Assembly (NCBI GenBank): GCA_032622095.1
Contig: CP136065.1
Coordinates: forward strand, 156,431,577 to 156,495,576
Direction of reading: 5' to 3'
Source of the DNA: Siphonodentalium dalli
Lineage: Eukaryota > Mollusca > Scaphopoda > Gadilida > Siphonodentaliidae
DNA length: 64,000 nucleotides
Of the stretch, positions 22,463 to 34,489 are shown in pieces; position 1 is the stretch's first letter, and every line of letters starts with the position of its first letter. The translations under genes and the position numbers were made by a program. The notes below the pieces were generated by a model, which was not told where the DNA came from, searched no databases, and saw nothing but the letters and a program-made list of their open reading frames with translations.

Positions 22463-23377
22463 ATAGTATATATATCTGGTATATATTAACGGTCGAAATT
22501 ATAACTGTCCGCAAATCGTTGCAAACATGCCTGTCAGGCGTGATTTGTTTCGTGGAAGATGCAGGTAAAAGTATTCAATTATACTATATGCTACCCCCCC
22601 CCCCCCCAGCTCTTGGTCCTTCACACTCACAGATAAAGCTTGATAATACCCATAACAACATATTTAAGAAGGCAACTTAGCATCAACCCGCGTTTGTTTA
22701 AAACGTAAGTATCGGATGTCTTTGCTCTGAGGACATATTCAACCGAAAAAACAGTTAGTTAGAACATGCTATAGTCATTTAAAACAAAATGCTTGCCATA
22801 CCCATGTACCCCGCTTGGTGATGGTTATCAACTGATATTTACTCAATATGGTAGAGCTAATGTTGCGTAGTACGTTTTTGCATTATGTTTGACGTTTCGG
22901 CCTCTACGCGTGGGCGTTTCAGCACAAAACCCCAGACGTTGCGAAACTCCTGTTGTCAATTGTTTCACTTTGTGTCCCTCTGGAATGACTTCTCGTGCAT
23001 CTTCTATATATTCGTGTCCATTTTACGCTACCAGTTCGTTGCGAATACTTATAGTTTGGCTTCCGGTAATTATATATATGTTTAAGGTATATACCAGCGG
23101 GAGCATTGCGGACATCGAGTGGGCAATCATCTTCTTAATCACCGTAACGCTCTGCGCTGAGTGAGATGACAAGGATGACATTTTATCTCATACATTTCCA
23201 GGTTGTATAAATGACATTTCGCGTCAAATTCATGCTATACTATAATGGGGAAACGAATAATTTGTTACCTTGGTTACCATGCAATACTGATATCCTATCG
23301 AAGATATTCATGCAAGATTATCTCAATCGGATACCATTAGTTATAAATACAAGCTGAAGTCAACACAACATTAAACA
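22463..23377. other. No recognised gene; poly-C tract
   Basis: Contains a homopolymer of about 16 C at 22592-22608. Frames at 22885-23164 overlap each other on the plus strand and show no family motif. Confidence 0.4.
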
Positions 23378-23608
23378 ATTTCAATGAATAAAAACACGAG
23401 AACAGGCCAACGTCTTTATGCCGATTTCCCTACACCAATGAAAGAACAATTGAGACTTTCTGGTACCTTTTATCTAGTTTATTGGCATTAAAATAATATA
23501 AGCGAGGAGCCATGTCGGAAAACACAATAAGTGCTAGATGTTAATTGTATATTAGTCGATAAGCGCTGATGTCTTTAGAATTTACGAGACCACAAAGTGT
23601 CTAATAAC
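23378..23608 (+). repeat. Direct repeat L, copy 1
   Basis: TTTCAATGAATAAAAACACGAG through GGCATTAAAATAATATAAGC and ATAAGTGCTAGATGTTAAT matches 24838-25050 in the same orientation with scattered changes. The pair brackets the J repeat at 23620-24245. Confidence 0.75.
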
Positions 23609-23619
23609 TTTGTTCTGCA

Positions 23620-24245
23620 TGGTGAAAAGAGTTGAAACCAAATATATCACATATACCGGGGTGTCGCCAGAATTCCCCCAACGAAGGGGCTACGATCCCT
23701 AAATGGGGGCTATCAATTCCCGGAAGCTACCGGGCTGACCATTGCATATTTCCCCGACGGGGGCCGGTGGGGGGACTACCCCCCCCCCCCAGACAATGGG
23801 GCTGTATTCGAATATGACCCACCTCAGTGTCACCCTGCATATAAACGATACCAATAAATACAAAAAAATAGGTATTATTGAAAAAGTTACATAATAATTT
23901 GTTGGTGTCCCACTAAAACATTGAAGACATGTGACATAATTACATATAATATTCAATATGAAACAAAATAGGGTCATTATTTTTCACTTCTTGTTCCAAA
24001 CAAGTTATTTTATACACTAGATATAATCTAAATAAAAAGGAACACAGGTTTCGTAATAAATACCCTTTAACCCTTCCCATGTTGCAGGTAAAAGAGGTTG
24101 ATATTAAAGTATCATTTATTATACCCCCATAACGGTTTTGGGGGTATATAGGCGTCAGCTGTCTGTCTGTCTGTACGTAGACTTCCGTAGACGCAACTTT
24201 GTCCGAGCTCTTATTCCTACATTTTTCAATCAATCTTGTTTAAAG
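23620..24245 (+). repeat. Dispersed repeat J, copy 1
   Basis: Begins TGAAAAGAGTTGAAACCAA, passes through GGAAGCTACCGG and a G/C-homopolymer-rich part, then CCATGTTGCAGGTAAAAG, and ends with GACGCAACTTTGTCCGAGC. The same order occurs at 27438-28065. I recognise the last part as a repeat common in mollusc DNA. Non-coding. Confidence 0.75.
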
Positions 24246-24837
24246 GGATAGAGTACTCACATGTTGTTGTTGGGTTCTATAGTCTCGGATTCGTAAAATA
24301 AGGTAACCCGATTTCCATTATTTGAAAGTCTGTTGAGTGCGAAGTAATGTTACCGATGTCAGATTAGCCGGAATGCGAACATAGAAATTTCGCTGTCGAG
24401 TAATTTTTGAACAATTTTCAAGCAAATGTATCAAATAAATGTTATATTATATGCATACTAGTCCCATATACTCATTAAAGTTATTGTATAGTCACTTGTC
24501 AGTGAGTGGCTTGGGTTTATCTGCCGTATCAACATATTTTTTACACGATCATGTGTGCCACGCATTGCCCAATCCACTATCCCTCAATTAATTTGATTAC
24601 GTCTTCTACACGGAAATTCGTAATTTAATTTATGACTCCAGCCATAAATTAAATTTATATAAAATTATTCACTTTGATTTTAAGACAACCTATATTAACC
24701 TGAACGTTTACAGAATACATCTTCGACTCAAATTACTTATTTTTCTATATATTATCTATATTAGATCGTTGTTATTACCGTGAATTTATTGAAAACGGCG
24801 TACAGTACCCCTTTAAGCTTCAGCTTTCAGCATCGAC

Positions 24838-25050
24838 ATTTCAATGAATCAAAACAGGATAACAGGCCAACGTTTTATGAGGATTTCCCTACAACAACGA
24901 AAGAACAATTGAGAATTCCCGATACCTTTCATCTAGTTTCTTGGCATTAAAATAATATAAGCGAGGAGATCACAATAAGTGCTAGATGTTAATCTTATAT
25001 GAGTCGAAAAACGCTGATGTCGTTCGATTTATGAGACCACAAAGAGGCTA
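24838..25050 (+). repeat. Direct repeat L, copy 2
   Basis: Counterpart of 23378-23608, sharing AACAGGCCAACGT, GAAAGAACAATTGAGA and GGCATTAAAATAATATAAGC in order. Confidence 0.75.
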
Positions 25051-25937
25051 AGTCGTTGTCAGACAGATCAAGCCATGCGTCGTGCAAAGTCGGATTGTGG
25101 TCAAACTCATTCCCACATCACTTTCCATAATACTGATAATAGCACGACTTTGTATTTGGCTCCTATATTACGCTATGATTTTCTGTGATGAATTGTTCTT
25201 GTATATACATGTACATTATGTACATGTATCTTACATGTGTGTTCTGTTAAAGCATATACTAAAGATAAATTAGTATATATATTTTTTTTTCTTCTTCGAG
25301 AATATGTATATATATGCCTGAGGTTGTCACCCCCCCCCCCGCCTTTATGGTACGCGGGATTCAGGCGAGTTTGAAGTGGTACTCATGATTCATACCATAA
25401 CCATGTGATTTGATGGGATTCATATGCCCATTATAGCATCAACTTGTTCAAAACTTAATGTATTTTTTAGCCAAAATGATATATATTTTACGTAATTCAG
25501 TCTCATACAGCTTGATGTGTTACAGTAAATGTGTGTACATTATCTTGTTAGTCTGAAATAGCTATGACTTATATTCATGTTCTTAACCGGTACGCACGAT
25601 TCACCCCTCTGTGGTAACTGTCATTCAAGGTTCATGGGGTGGTGTTAGGAGGTGACACCCTCAAACTGAGGAATAAACATTCATAACAGCGTACATGGGA
25701 ATGGCAATATGGCACAGGTTTATGTCCTATATCACGGTAATACCACATGAGTTGAGGGAATCCCATCCCTTCCTAAAAAAAACTTCATAGTCACAAATGT
25801 TCCAGCTATTTCAATTGTTTCGCAAACAAGTGAGACAAACGCTCTTCATTATACCATATTATGAATATGCTTACAAGGAACGCACTTTATTGTTCCAATC
25901 TGAAGATAAATTTCAGTGCCAGAGTTGGACTGTGTTA
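25051..25937. other. No gene; possible weak inverted pair
   Basis: GAGGTTGTCACCCCC (25320) and GAGGTGACACCCTC (about 25649) form an imperfect inverted pair. GGTACGCGGGATTCA (25350) and GGTACGCACGATTCA (25590) are similar in direct orientation. This may be another decayed element, but the ends are not clear. Confidence 0.3.
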
Positions 25938-26231
25938 AAGGTGAACGTTTTATTTGTGTACCCTCTATGAGGACCAGAATTTGTTCTTGCTCTCTTTTCT
26001 AATTTGTTTCACAAGAATCTGTTCATCATTTATGTGTCACCATTCAACATCGCTATGAATATATATCCTAATGTCGTTGTGGCAGCATTTTTATTGCCGG
26101 TAAGGTATGTATATGGAGGCTGAATGATGAGATACATTAATGACAAACTAATTCTTTTGAAACAAAACCGAAAAGAGAGCGAGAATGAAAATCTGGTTCC
26201 TCAGAGGGTACATAAATAAAACGTTCACAGT
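25938..26231. repeat. Foldback MITE, ~95-bp arms
   Basis: The left arm GTGAACGTTTTATTTGTGTACC through TGCTCTCTTTTC is mirrored at right by GAAAAGAGAGCGAGAATG through GGGTACATAAATAAAACGTTCAC. DNA on both sides is also duplicated directly: GTGAGACAAACGCTCTTCATT (25831) and GTGAGGACACGCTCTTTATTT (26316), each followed by TCTGAAGATAA. Confidence 0.75.
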
Positions 26232-27437
26232 CGAACACCGGCGCAAGGCTCAATTCTAGAAACATTGGATCTAATTCATGGGGAATTATCGGTGGTTTTC
26301 AATGGTCTACCGAGAAGTGAGGACACGCTCTTTATTTTACCATATCAGGAAAATAATTACAGTGGCCGCTCTCTATTCTATTCTGAAGATAACATGTTAT
26401 TCTTGGTGTGATAGGCTCTATGACTTTAACAAGATTTTCAGCGGCATAAAAACTACAAATTGAGACTCGTAAATTATTCTTGTGACTATAAGAAGTGGAA
26501 TTTCTATAAATACAATGCATGCGAGATTCGATTAGGTGTCGGGGTCAGTGTGTAACCTTGTTCTGGGCACATGAACGTGGCAACAGGTGGTTGGGGGGGG
26601 TCAAAATGTTCAACAATTGAGCACTTCATGCCAGACACAACATCAGCTGAAAGTTTCAAACCTAAAAAAATAACTTGATTGCCCAAGAAGTATTTATACA
26701 TATACAGGGAGACTTGTTATTTTTTCACAAACGCTTTTTGTCTAATGTTTGGACTAAAAAGGCACTGAAGGGATCAGGTTGCAATTTCCAACAGCTGGAC
26801 ATCTCGATGTTCCAGTTGGAATATCCATCGAAGTACCAATTGGAATATCCATCTCAAGTGGGGGGGGGCACATGTTTTTTTTTATCCCGGACTTGGGGGT
26901 TTTGGTTTTGTTCAACGGGAGCTGTGCATTTGGTAATCATAAGTTGGAAAGCACCCCAAACGGAGCTCTGCAAAAAGAGCACTTAAAATATATATATACA
27001 TATATATAACCAACATTCTTGATCACCAATATCCTTCCTCCATTTCGTGTATGTGCTTCATTGTCCGCATCGCGTAAAACTACAATGTATATATCTGTAT
27101 TGATGGATAATTTAGAGAGGGATCAATAGTGTTTGCAGTGCCAGTATGTATCATATCACAACACAATTGAGATACTCATACCTGGGGAAATGCAGCATGG
27201 TGTATTGTAGTAGAAGAGGGAAATATTGCATAGTGGTGGTAGGTATGGGGTGAGACGGCGTGTGTAACATGACACTGCAGTCTGGCGCGGCTCTGGCCCT
27301 TATTCGATAGCGCAATTCCTCATGAATGAGGGCGTGGGAGATTGTCCCGCATGCCCTCCACCAAGTGGTGACACCGGGAACACAAACTGCCCATTCACTA
27401 TGCATGGACATTAACTATGCAAGTTAACATTGTGTTG
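26232..27437. other. No recognised gene
   Basis: Contains G homopolymers (26594, 26861) and a locally duplicated TTGGAATATCCATC motif (26816/26840). Frames at 27151-27411 minus have no motif. Confidence 0.4.
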
Positions 27438-28065
27438 TGGTGAAAAAGTGTTGAAACCAAATATATCACATAAACAGGGGTGGCGCCAGAATTTCCCCCA
27501 ACGATGTGCTACGACCCCCCGCCCCCCCCCCCAAAGGGGGTATATCGGTTCCCGGAAGCTACCGGTCTGATCATTGCAGATTTCCCCGACGGGGGCGGGG
27601 GGAGCTATTCCTCCCCGACACGGGGGCTGTATACCAATATGACTACACCTGGTGCCAACCACACATAAACGATATCAATGTATAAAAAAAACAATATTTG
27701 GTATTGAAAAAGTTGCAAAATAATTTGTTGGTGTCCCTCAGAAACATTGAAGATATGTGACGTAATTTCATATAATATTCAATATCAAAGAAAGTAGTGT
27801 CCTCGTTTTTCACTTCTTGTTCCAAACATGTTATTGTATACACTATAATCTAAATAATAATTAACATAGGTTTCGTAATAATTAACCTTTGACCCTTCTC
27901 ATGTTGCAGGTAAAATAGGTTGAGATTAAAGTATCATTAATTATAACCCACGATGAGTTGTGGGGATATATAGGAATCAGCTTGTCCGCCTGTCTGTCTG
28001 TCCGTCCGTCCGTAGACGCAACTTTGTCCGAGCTTTTGTTCCGACATTTTTCAATAATTTTTTTT
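27438..28065 (+). repeat. Dispersed repeat J, copy 2
   Basis: Counterpart of 23620-24245 with the same module order. The G/C-homopolymer part at 27517-27605 differs in length. It is followed directly by the tandem module array at 28070. Confidence 0.75.
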
Positions 28066-28069
28066 TAAG

Positions 28070-28500
28070 CTTGGCACATATATTTAGTACCATGGCAACC
28101 TGAGCATGCACCTGCGATTCTGATATTCGTCCGACATTGTTTTTTGTGTGGAGTTATCCCCATTTTTCGACTTAGAACATTTTCTCAGGATGCATCATTT
28201 TATCCGAGCTTATATTCCAACATAATTCTGTACTTTTTGTTCAAACTTGGCACAGATATCCAGTACAATGGGAACCAGTACACCAGCTATTATGAAGTCC
28301 GTCCAAACTTGATTTTGTGGAGTTATCCCCATTTTTCGACTTAGACAATTTTCTCAAGATGCATCATTGTGTCCGAGCTTGTATTCCTACATATTTCAGT
28401 CATTTTGTTTTAACTTGGCACATATATTTAGTACCATGGAAACCTGTACAACAGCTATTATGAGGTCCGTCTAAACATTATGTGTGGAGTACCGGTTAAG
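28070..28500 (+). repeat. ~169-bp tandem module array
   Basis: Modules contain TTGGCACA, TTAGTACCATGG-AACC, GAGTTATCCCCATTTTTCGAC and ATGCATCAT-TCCGAGCT. GAGTTATCCC recurs at 28151 and 28320 (169-bp spacing), with a third partial module ending near 28495. Related modules occur at 40345-40640. Confidence 0.75.
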
Positions 28501-28624
28501 AACACGAATACAAGTCATAGTTATTTCACACTAAGATGATAGTTTATTTCGACTTAAATATTTTCGCAACACTCAAATCTGTATGTCAGTCGGACATGTC
28601 CATCTATGTGTGCGGCCGACTTAC

Positions 28625-28922
28625 CTTTCCAGGGCTTGAGTGCGTAAACATTTTCGTCACTGGCTGCCATGGAGGTATCCTTAGTCCCATTGGGAAAGCC
28701 TACCTTTAGTTCATTCAACCCTGAATTCATCTCTAATATTATCCTGGCACTGGAAAGTACCTCTGACTTAAAAAGTGCCATTTTCTGGAAAGTGTTGTTC
28801 CCCTTGCCATTGGACCATTCAAACGGCCATGAGTTCGGTACGTTGGATATTATCCATTGTATACATCGGATACAGATAGGCTGTAACCAAACAAGTTTTG
28901 CACTTTCGTCGAGACTCAAAGT
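28625..28922 (-). CDS. Candidate internal coding exon, unknown protein
   Basis: The best exon candidate in the window. On the minus strand the acceptor TTTCAATCATTTACAG ends at 28923 and the donor is TGGAAAG then GTAAGTCGG (28624 downward). Between them are 298 bp with 99 open codons and no stop, starting in phase 0 and ending in phase 1. The peptide looks like ordinary globular protein (WIISNVPNSWPFEWSNGKGN, FPNGTKDTSMAASDENVYAL), unlike repeat-derived frames. I do not recognise a domain. No partner exon is evident within several kilobases on either side, as expected if introns are long and full of repeats; it could also be part of an unfamiliar transposon. Confidence 0.5.
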
Positions 28923-30271
28923 CTGTAAATGATTGAAATAAGCTCTAATGTGAATGTGGTAACACGCATCAATTTTGCACCCAAGCTTTGTTTGGCAGAT
29001 CTCAGAATTTCTGGGATGTTTGATCATTATCAACTCGGGAATTCGTGTATTCTATTGCTTATAATTCATACTTGTGTATACACTTATGGCTAGTTCTTTG
29101 ATACCATAGCTCTAAGCATGTACGAGCAATGTGTCCTTTATTGCTAAGCCAACATTTAAGATGGAACGCACAAGACTTATATAAACAAATTTATACGCAG
29201 AGGTATCTAGACAAAACAAAACATTGCACCAATTGGCATAAAGATTATACATAACAATTGCAAGTACCACGTGCACATTTTCCTTACTTTTTGTTGAGAT
29301 TCTCGTCACAGATATCGGTACCACATAATCGGCATGATTGTCTTGGATTCAGGTTGTTATTCCCTTGATTTTGTCATCGGTTCTGTTCGACATGCAGTTT
29401 GTGATTAACATCAGCGATGTGGTTATTGTTTTTCTGTACTTGCATTGTATTTGTGATGATTACAAATATTGAGCTATTTGTATTGTATTTGTAATCAAGA
29501 ATTCTACGAGCCAAAGTATTAACGTTGGATAGTATTTTCAATTAATTTTAATTTACTTTTGATTACATCTCGCCAAAGTATGTTAGCTTATTTGTGTTGA
29601 CAATTGAGATTAAACATGTATTATTATATATAGCTTCTATTCTTGGATGGACCAATGGATACAAATTGATATAGATTGCATCTTTGCATTAGCTATTTCT
29701 CACTAATGTGCTATATTTCAAGCCAACAGACCGGTTTATCTGTGTATATGACACGAAAACCAGGCAGGTGCGAAAATCGTTTCTCAATTGCAACATCATA
29801 TCAAACACACAATGTCAAACTAAGATCCGAATGTCTTTCTCAATTCATCTCAAATTAATTGGATGTAATCAAAAAGTATTTGTTTGCGAAAAGTATTGTA
29901 TTTGTAACCAAATACAGCAACTGGGAATAGTATTGTATTTGTAATCATCAAATTGAAAAGTATTGAAATTTTAATCAAATATTTATAGGCATGTAATCGC
30001 CCCATCCCTGATTAGCATTTCAGAATTTAAGCAAGTACAGTAAAGCATATTATACCCTGTGATTCCGAATTCAATGTGTTGCAATAACGCGAAAGATTTA
30101 GAAAAAGTCTGAAAAAAGGATCGGCGAAATTGGGGATTTGGCGATTCACGAAATGCGAATTTAAACAATTCCTGAAGTCGATCCCATATACGTTGTGAAT
30201 GTGTCGGATCACCTATCCCCAAGACCAATGGGAAGATCATGGCTGTTCGTAATAGCCTAGTCTGTAAGGTA
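28923..30271. repeat. Non-coding; interspersed GTATTTGTAATCA repeat
   Basis: Between about 29440 and 30010, ATTGTATTTGTAATCA and variants recur (29470, 29487, 29898, 29933), ending GGCATGTAATCGCCCCATCC. This looks like a decayed dispersed repeat. The 85-codon minus frame at 29983-30240 overlaps it and has no motif. Confidence 0.4.
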
Positions 30272-30549
30272 CAGTAATACCCTAAGTAATCGACCCCTTA
30301 ACCACAGCAGAATTATGGGTAACTTTTCAGGATTTAGTCGGAAATAAGGCTTGTTGTTAAGCACAATGCGTACAGTAATGCCCTAATTAATCGACCGCTT
30401 AACCACAAATATGGCTTGTTGCCATTCATCGGAAAGCTCTCCCTGAGAGCATTCCGATGAATGGCAACAAGCCATATTTCCGACTAAATCCTGAAAAGTT
30501 ACCCATAATTCTGCTGTGGTTAAGGGGTCGATTACTTAGGGCATTACTG
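30272..30549. mobile_element. CAGTAATG-family MITE, copy 1 (rearranged)
   Basis: A hairpin element with ends CAGTAATACCCTAAGTAATCG and CGATTACTTAGGGCATTACTG, flanked by TA (30270-30271, 30550-30551). A second 5' end (TACAGTAATGCCCTAATTAA) lies inside at 30371, so the left arm is partly duplicated, followed by the hairpin centre CATTCATCGGAAAGCTCTC. CAGT ends with TA flanks point to a Tc1/mariner-like source. Related copies: 32368-32475, 39041-39253, 56067-56673. Confidence 0.8.
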
Positions 30550-30905
30550 TACATGGTGCTGTAGGCCAACATAAGCCGTCAAGCGATGGCGAAGCTGGTT
30601 CTAATCACAATAAGCAAGGATGTGTGATCCACGCAGAAGGGAGGTAATCTGATTCGTGTATCGGGGTAAGTCAGTGGTTTCTACGCTCACTGTGATTATT
30701 CGGTTAATTTAACTCTCTGTACACGGTCTTTCTGCCACTCACAATGTTGACAGTTGTCGGTGAGAACGGCATGATATGGCAGAGCTGCTGAAACGGCGAT
30801 TAACTCTAAATTAACCGAGTCGACATCAGCATGTCCCACGGTATTCGAAGAATGATGTATTGTATTTATAATGATGGGGTGTTCGAGATGGCGCTTGCAA
30901 CCATT

Positions 30906-31273
30906 CAACATATCCTCGCGGAAATACGCACATAAAATCAACCTATAATGAGAATTAGGAACATTATGTGATTATTAGATTCTGAAGTAAGCAGATAATG
31001 GACTCTTGCCCGTTGTTTCGTTTTATGGCGCGGGTCACAGTGAAAACACCTCTTAAAGAGCGTACACAAGAACAGTCGTGAGTTGGCTTATTCGTGTCAT
31101 TGTCGGCACATAATCTGCTTAGAATTGCCTCATTATGAGTCGATAATGTGACTAAACTGTTCTAATTTTCAGCGCATTATCGACTCAAATAGAAGCGAAT
31201 TTAAGCAGATTATATACCGAAAACAGGTTCTATTAGAAGCAGATAACGTGCTAGATTTCGGGAGAACAGGTTG
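30906..31273. mobile_element. CAAC-end MITE, copy 2, with 7-bp TSD
   Basis: The ends CAACATATCCTCGCGGAAATA and GGAGAACAGGTTG are inverted over their first bases, and AACCATT is present on both sides (30899-30905, 31274-31280). The central hairpin is shared with copy 1. A 7-bp (or degraded 8-bp) TSD would suit a hAT- or P-like source. No coding content. Confidence 0.75.
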
Positions 31274-31982
31274 AACCATTGGTAATTTCTGCTATCATCA
31301 GGGAGTTGATCAAGTAGACACGCGGTCAATCTCTATAGTTATCTGTCGGCTTACCAAAATTCATGTCTGCCACAAAACCAATTTATGTCTGCAACGTTAA
31401 TGTAAAAATATCCGAACACTAATTCGCGAGACATGCGATTCAGAGTAAGACAATTGAAGTCCTGGTGGATACTGGCGTACTGGTTGTCCGCAATGTTTTC
31501 GTATGGACTGGAATCAATGTCACATACAAAATAGTCCCGTGCATCAGGAATTCATTTTGGAAATCTTATAATTTACAGACTACATTGTGCATACACCATA
31601 CACGGATTATGTGGATGGTTAATATTATGATTGTGCATTCTTTACTTGCGAGCAGGTTCAATTGAAATTTTGCAAAAATGCACTTTGCATTAATAGAAAG
31701 GCGTCGAACGTATTTCATGACGCGGTTTTTAAAGGTTTCAGATATACATGTCAATATACAATTTCAGAGCGTCATACATTAGTTTATGCATTATACGTAT
31801 AGAATCAAATGATTCGAAATTATATATTCACGGCATCGTGGAGGGTATTACTGCAGAAGTATGGAATCGATATTGCGGAATATAGCCGGTCGATTGAAAT
31901 TCAAGGACAAGAACTGGCAAAAAGCTGAAAATATAGCACATTAAATGTTTTGTTAAGGACGTTTATGATCAATCGGTGGCAA
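31274..31982. other. No recognised gene
   Basis: AT-rich. Part of it could be older LINE sequence upstream of the fragment at 31983, but I could not read a conserved frame. Confidence 0.35.
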
Positions 31983-32310
31983 TAAACTAAGAACGTATTT
32001 TCAAACACAGATATGAGATGGAAACCTTATATTACTAAATACAAATACCAAATCAGTTGAAACGAGAATTATTCTCTTCACCAGATTGCGTGTAAGTAAT
32101 CACAAACTAGAGATTGAGAAGGGAAGGCACGGCACAAACAGCCCCGTCAGAAATAGTGGATAGACTATGTCCTGTCTGTAAGACGAACTCGGTTGAGACC
32201 GAATCACACTTTATTATGAATTGTCAGGCATACAAAAACCTTCGCATTAGTGGTTTAATAATATATGCGAGTATATATAACCGATTTCCGTAAAATGGCA
32301 GAATACAATA
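31983..32310 (+). pseudogene. Second LINE ORF2 C-terminal fragment
   Basis: Translated pieces read KLRTYFQTQ, then TKSVETRIILFTRLRVSNHK with LEIEKGRHG (32047 onward), then after a one-base shift SEIVDRLCPVCKTNSVETES and HFIMNCQAYKNLR (to 32247). The C-x2-C plus H-x4-C cluster after LR-S-HKL-IE-GRH is the usual C-terminal tail of a metazoan LINE type different from the 17.5-kb copy. Strongly 5'-truncated and frameshifted. Confidence 0.7.
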
Positions 32311-32367
32311 AATCTAATTTTATAATAGGAAATAGGCACATTGTCACCAAAAAATATCATTTGCGAC

Positions 32368-32475
32368 AGTGAGAGCTTTCATATGAATGGCAACAAACCA
32401 TATTTCCGACTAAATCCTGAACAGTTACCCATAATTCTGCTGTGGTTAAGGAGTCCATTATTTAGGGCATTACTG
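32368..32475. mobile_element. CAGTAATG-family MITE, half copy
   Basis: Contains GAATGGCAACAAACCATATTTCC through the right end GGGCATTACTG, with TA following at 32476-32477. The left arm is lost beyond GACAGTGAGAGC. Confidence 0.75.
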
Positions 32476-32635
32476 TATATACATAAACGAAAAGTTGCAC
32501 TGTCGCAACGAGTCTGGATCCAAATTCACCCCCACAATTTACAAGACAATCCAAATCAGAGAGAACCAATATTGGCGCCCAACGAGATTGAATTCCATCG
32601 AAATATTCTATCTTGGATGCAGTAAATAGGCTACT

Positions 32636-33140
32636 TGAATTCGCGTGATTATGTTCTGTGTAACACTCAAGCACTTCCTCCCAATAAAGATCCCAAAGCT
32701 TGTTATCGAATATTCGAAGTCCACGCGATATTGAAATCGTTACCATGTGGCTTCTTTGGTTTCAATTTTGAAAAAAACAAATCATATTTATGCAATTTCG
32801 TGCAAGATAACGTTGTTCGGACGAACTTCCTCATCGCAATGTGTTCCTCCATCGCATGGTTGGTAATCTTATCACCATCCCAGTGTGCCTGATTGGTGCC
32901 ACTTGTTGAGTACCCATATGTGTCTCTGGAAGACCAGAATCTAATACAAATCCAGTACTGGATGGAGTAGCTAGCTACAGTAAATTTGGACTCGACAGAA
33001 TTCTAGGGCTTGACTAATTAACGAACATTCTGTATCAAGACGAAATAGAATTTGGATCGACAAATTGAGAATGAATTGCAAGCTTCGACTTGGTCTTCTT
33101 ATTGGTAAATTGCATGCAGAAAGCATAAACAGGTGGCTAG
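32636..33140 (+). repeat. Diverged direct repeat F, copy 1
   Basis: Shares ordered blocks with 33938-34415: TTGTTATCGAATATTCGAAG and TCCACGCGATATTGAAATCGT, then AATTTCGTGCA, GATTGGTGCCACTTG and TTATTGGTAAATT. It looks about three-quarters identical overall. Frames overlapping it have no motif. Family unknown. Confidence 0.75.
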
Positions 33141-33937
33141 TAACAACTTTGCAGGAAGGTATTCCGGGGTGGGTGCATGGTGGTGCGAGAAGAAAAACAA
33201 AACGCATTTGTTACTACCTCATGAAAATATGTTTGCTAAAGACCTTGTGCGCCAATATTTGACATTTTTGTCATAAAACATATTATAACTGTAGAAGCAC
33301 CATATTTTAATTACTGTAACCGCATATGGGCCTTAGTGGAGATCACATTAATCATGTTGCATATAGAGCTAAATAACTGATATGTCACGGACGTTGTCTA
33401 TAAAATGACATCAGTGACTCTAAAGTCAAAAGTGTGTTCATTGTTCTGAGATAATCATAACAGCTAACAGGTAATACATCCAAAAAATATAGTGCAATTT
33501 GGGGGTGACTGTCCACAAATTGGGAGTTAAAATCTATTTTGGGGTGGGGTGGGGGGTCCCCAGATATGCCAGATGCAAAAATCGGCATACCTTCCTGTAA
33601 ATGTTTTACTACAACCCCCGTCCCGGGCTATCACGAGCTTTATCTACAACGGTGCCTATCGCGTTGCCATGTTCTCTCTAAAACTATGAACATTCCTTGA
33701 TATCAGGTTCAAACTGGGCATGCAGAACCGGACCAAGTAGTTATATAATTAAAAGGGGGAAAATTCATGTAAACGATTATGTGAAATACATTTACATATA
33801 TACTGTTCGTGAAGTCGCAATGTCGCTATATAATTCCTGAATTTGAAGTAATTTCCGAAATTTTCATGGCTATCAAAAGTCGGAGCGAAGCAGTATTGGG
33901 GGCCGATTTAGATTGAATATCCTCGGAATATCAAGCT

Positions 33938-34415
33938 TGGATGGGAAAAATAGCCTACTCGAGTTATTCCGTTCTGTGCAATGTACATGCCCTTTCTCTC
34001 AACAACGATCCCAATGCTCGTTATCGAATATTCGAAGTCCACGCGATATTGAAATCGTTGCCATGTGCGTTCCTTGTTTTCCATTTTTTTAAAAATGCAA
34101 ATTAATGAAATTTCGTGCAGGATGACGTTGTGTTGACGTCTTGGCGAGTGGATTCATCGTATTGTTGTTAATCCCAGTTTTTCTGATTGATGCCACTTGC
34201 TGGGTATAGAACTGGATCTCCCGAATACCAAAATCTAATACAAGTCCAGTACATGATTGAGTGGCAACAGTGAATTTGGACTCGATAGAATACTGGGGCT
34301 GGGCTAATTAACGAACATGTTGCAGCACGACTAAATCGAGTTTGAATTGACAAATGAAGAATGAGTTGCAGCCATCAACCTGTTCTTGTTATTGGTAAAT
34401 TACTGAGAGCATAGG
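33938..34415 (+). repeat. Diverged direct repeat F, copy 2
   Basis: Counterpart of 32636-33140, carrying the same CGAATATTCGAAGTCCACGC block at 34026-34045. Confidence 0.75.
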
Positions 34416-34489
34416 GCAGGGTGAAGGACGACCCTGGTCTGCAACGAAGGTCATCACGTTTCCTTATCCTCTGAAAATATAACCATCCC

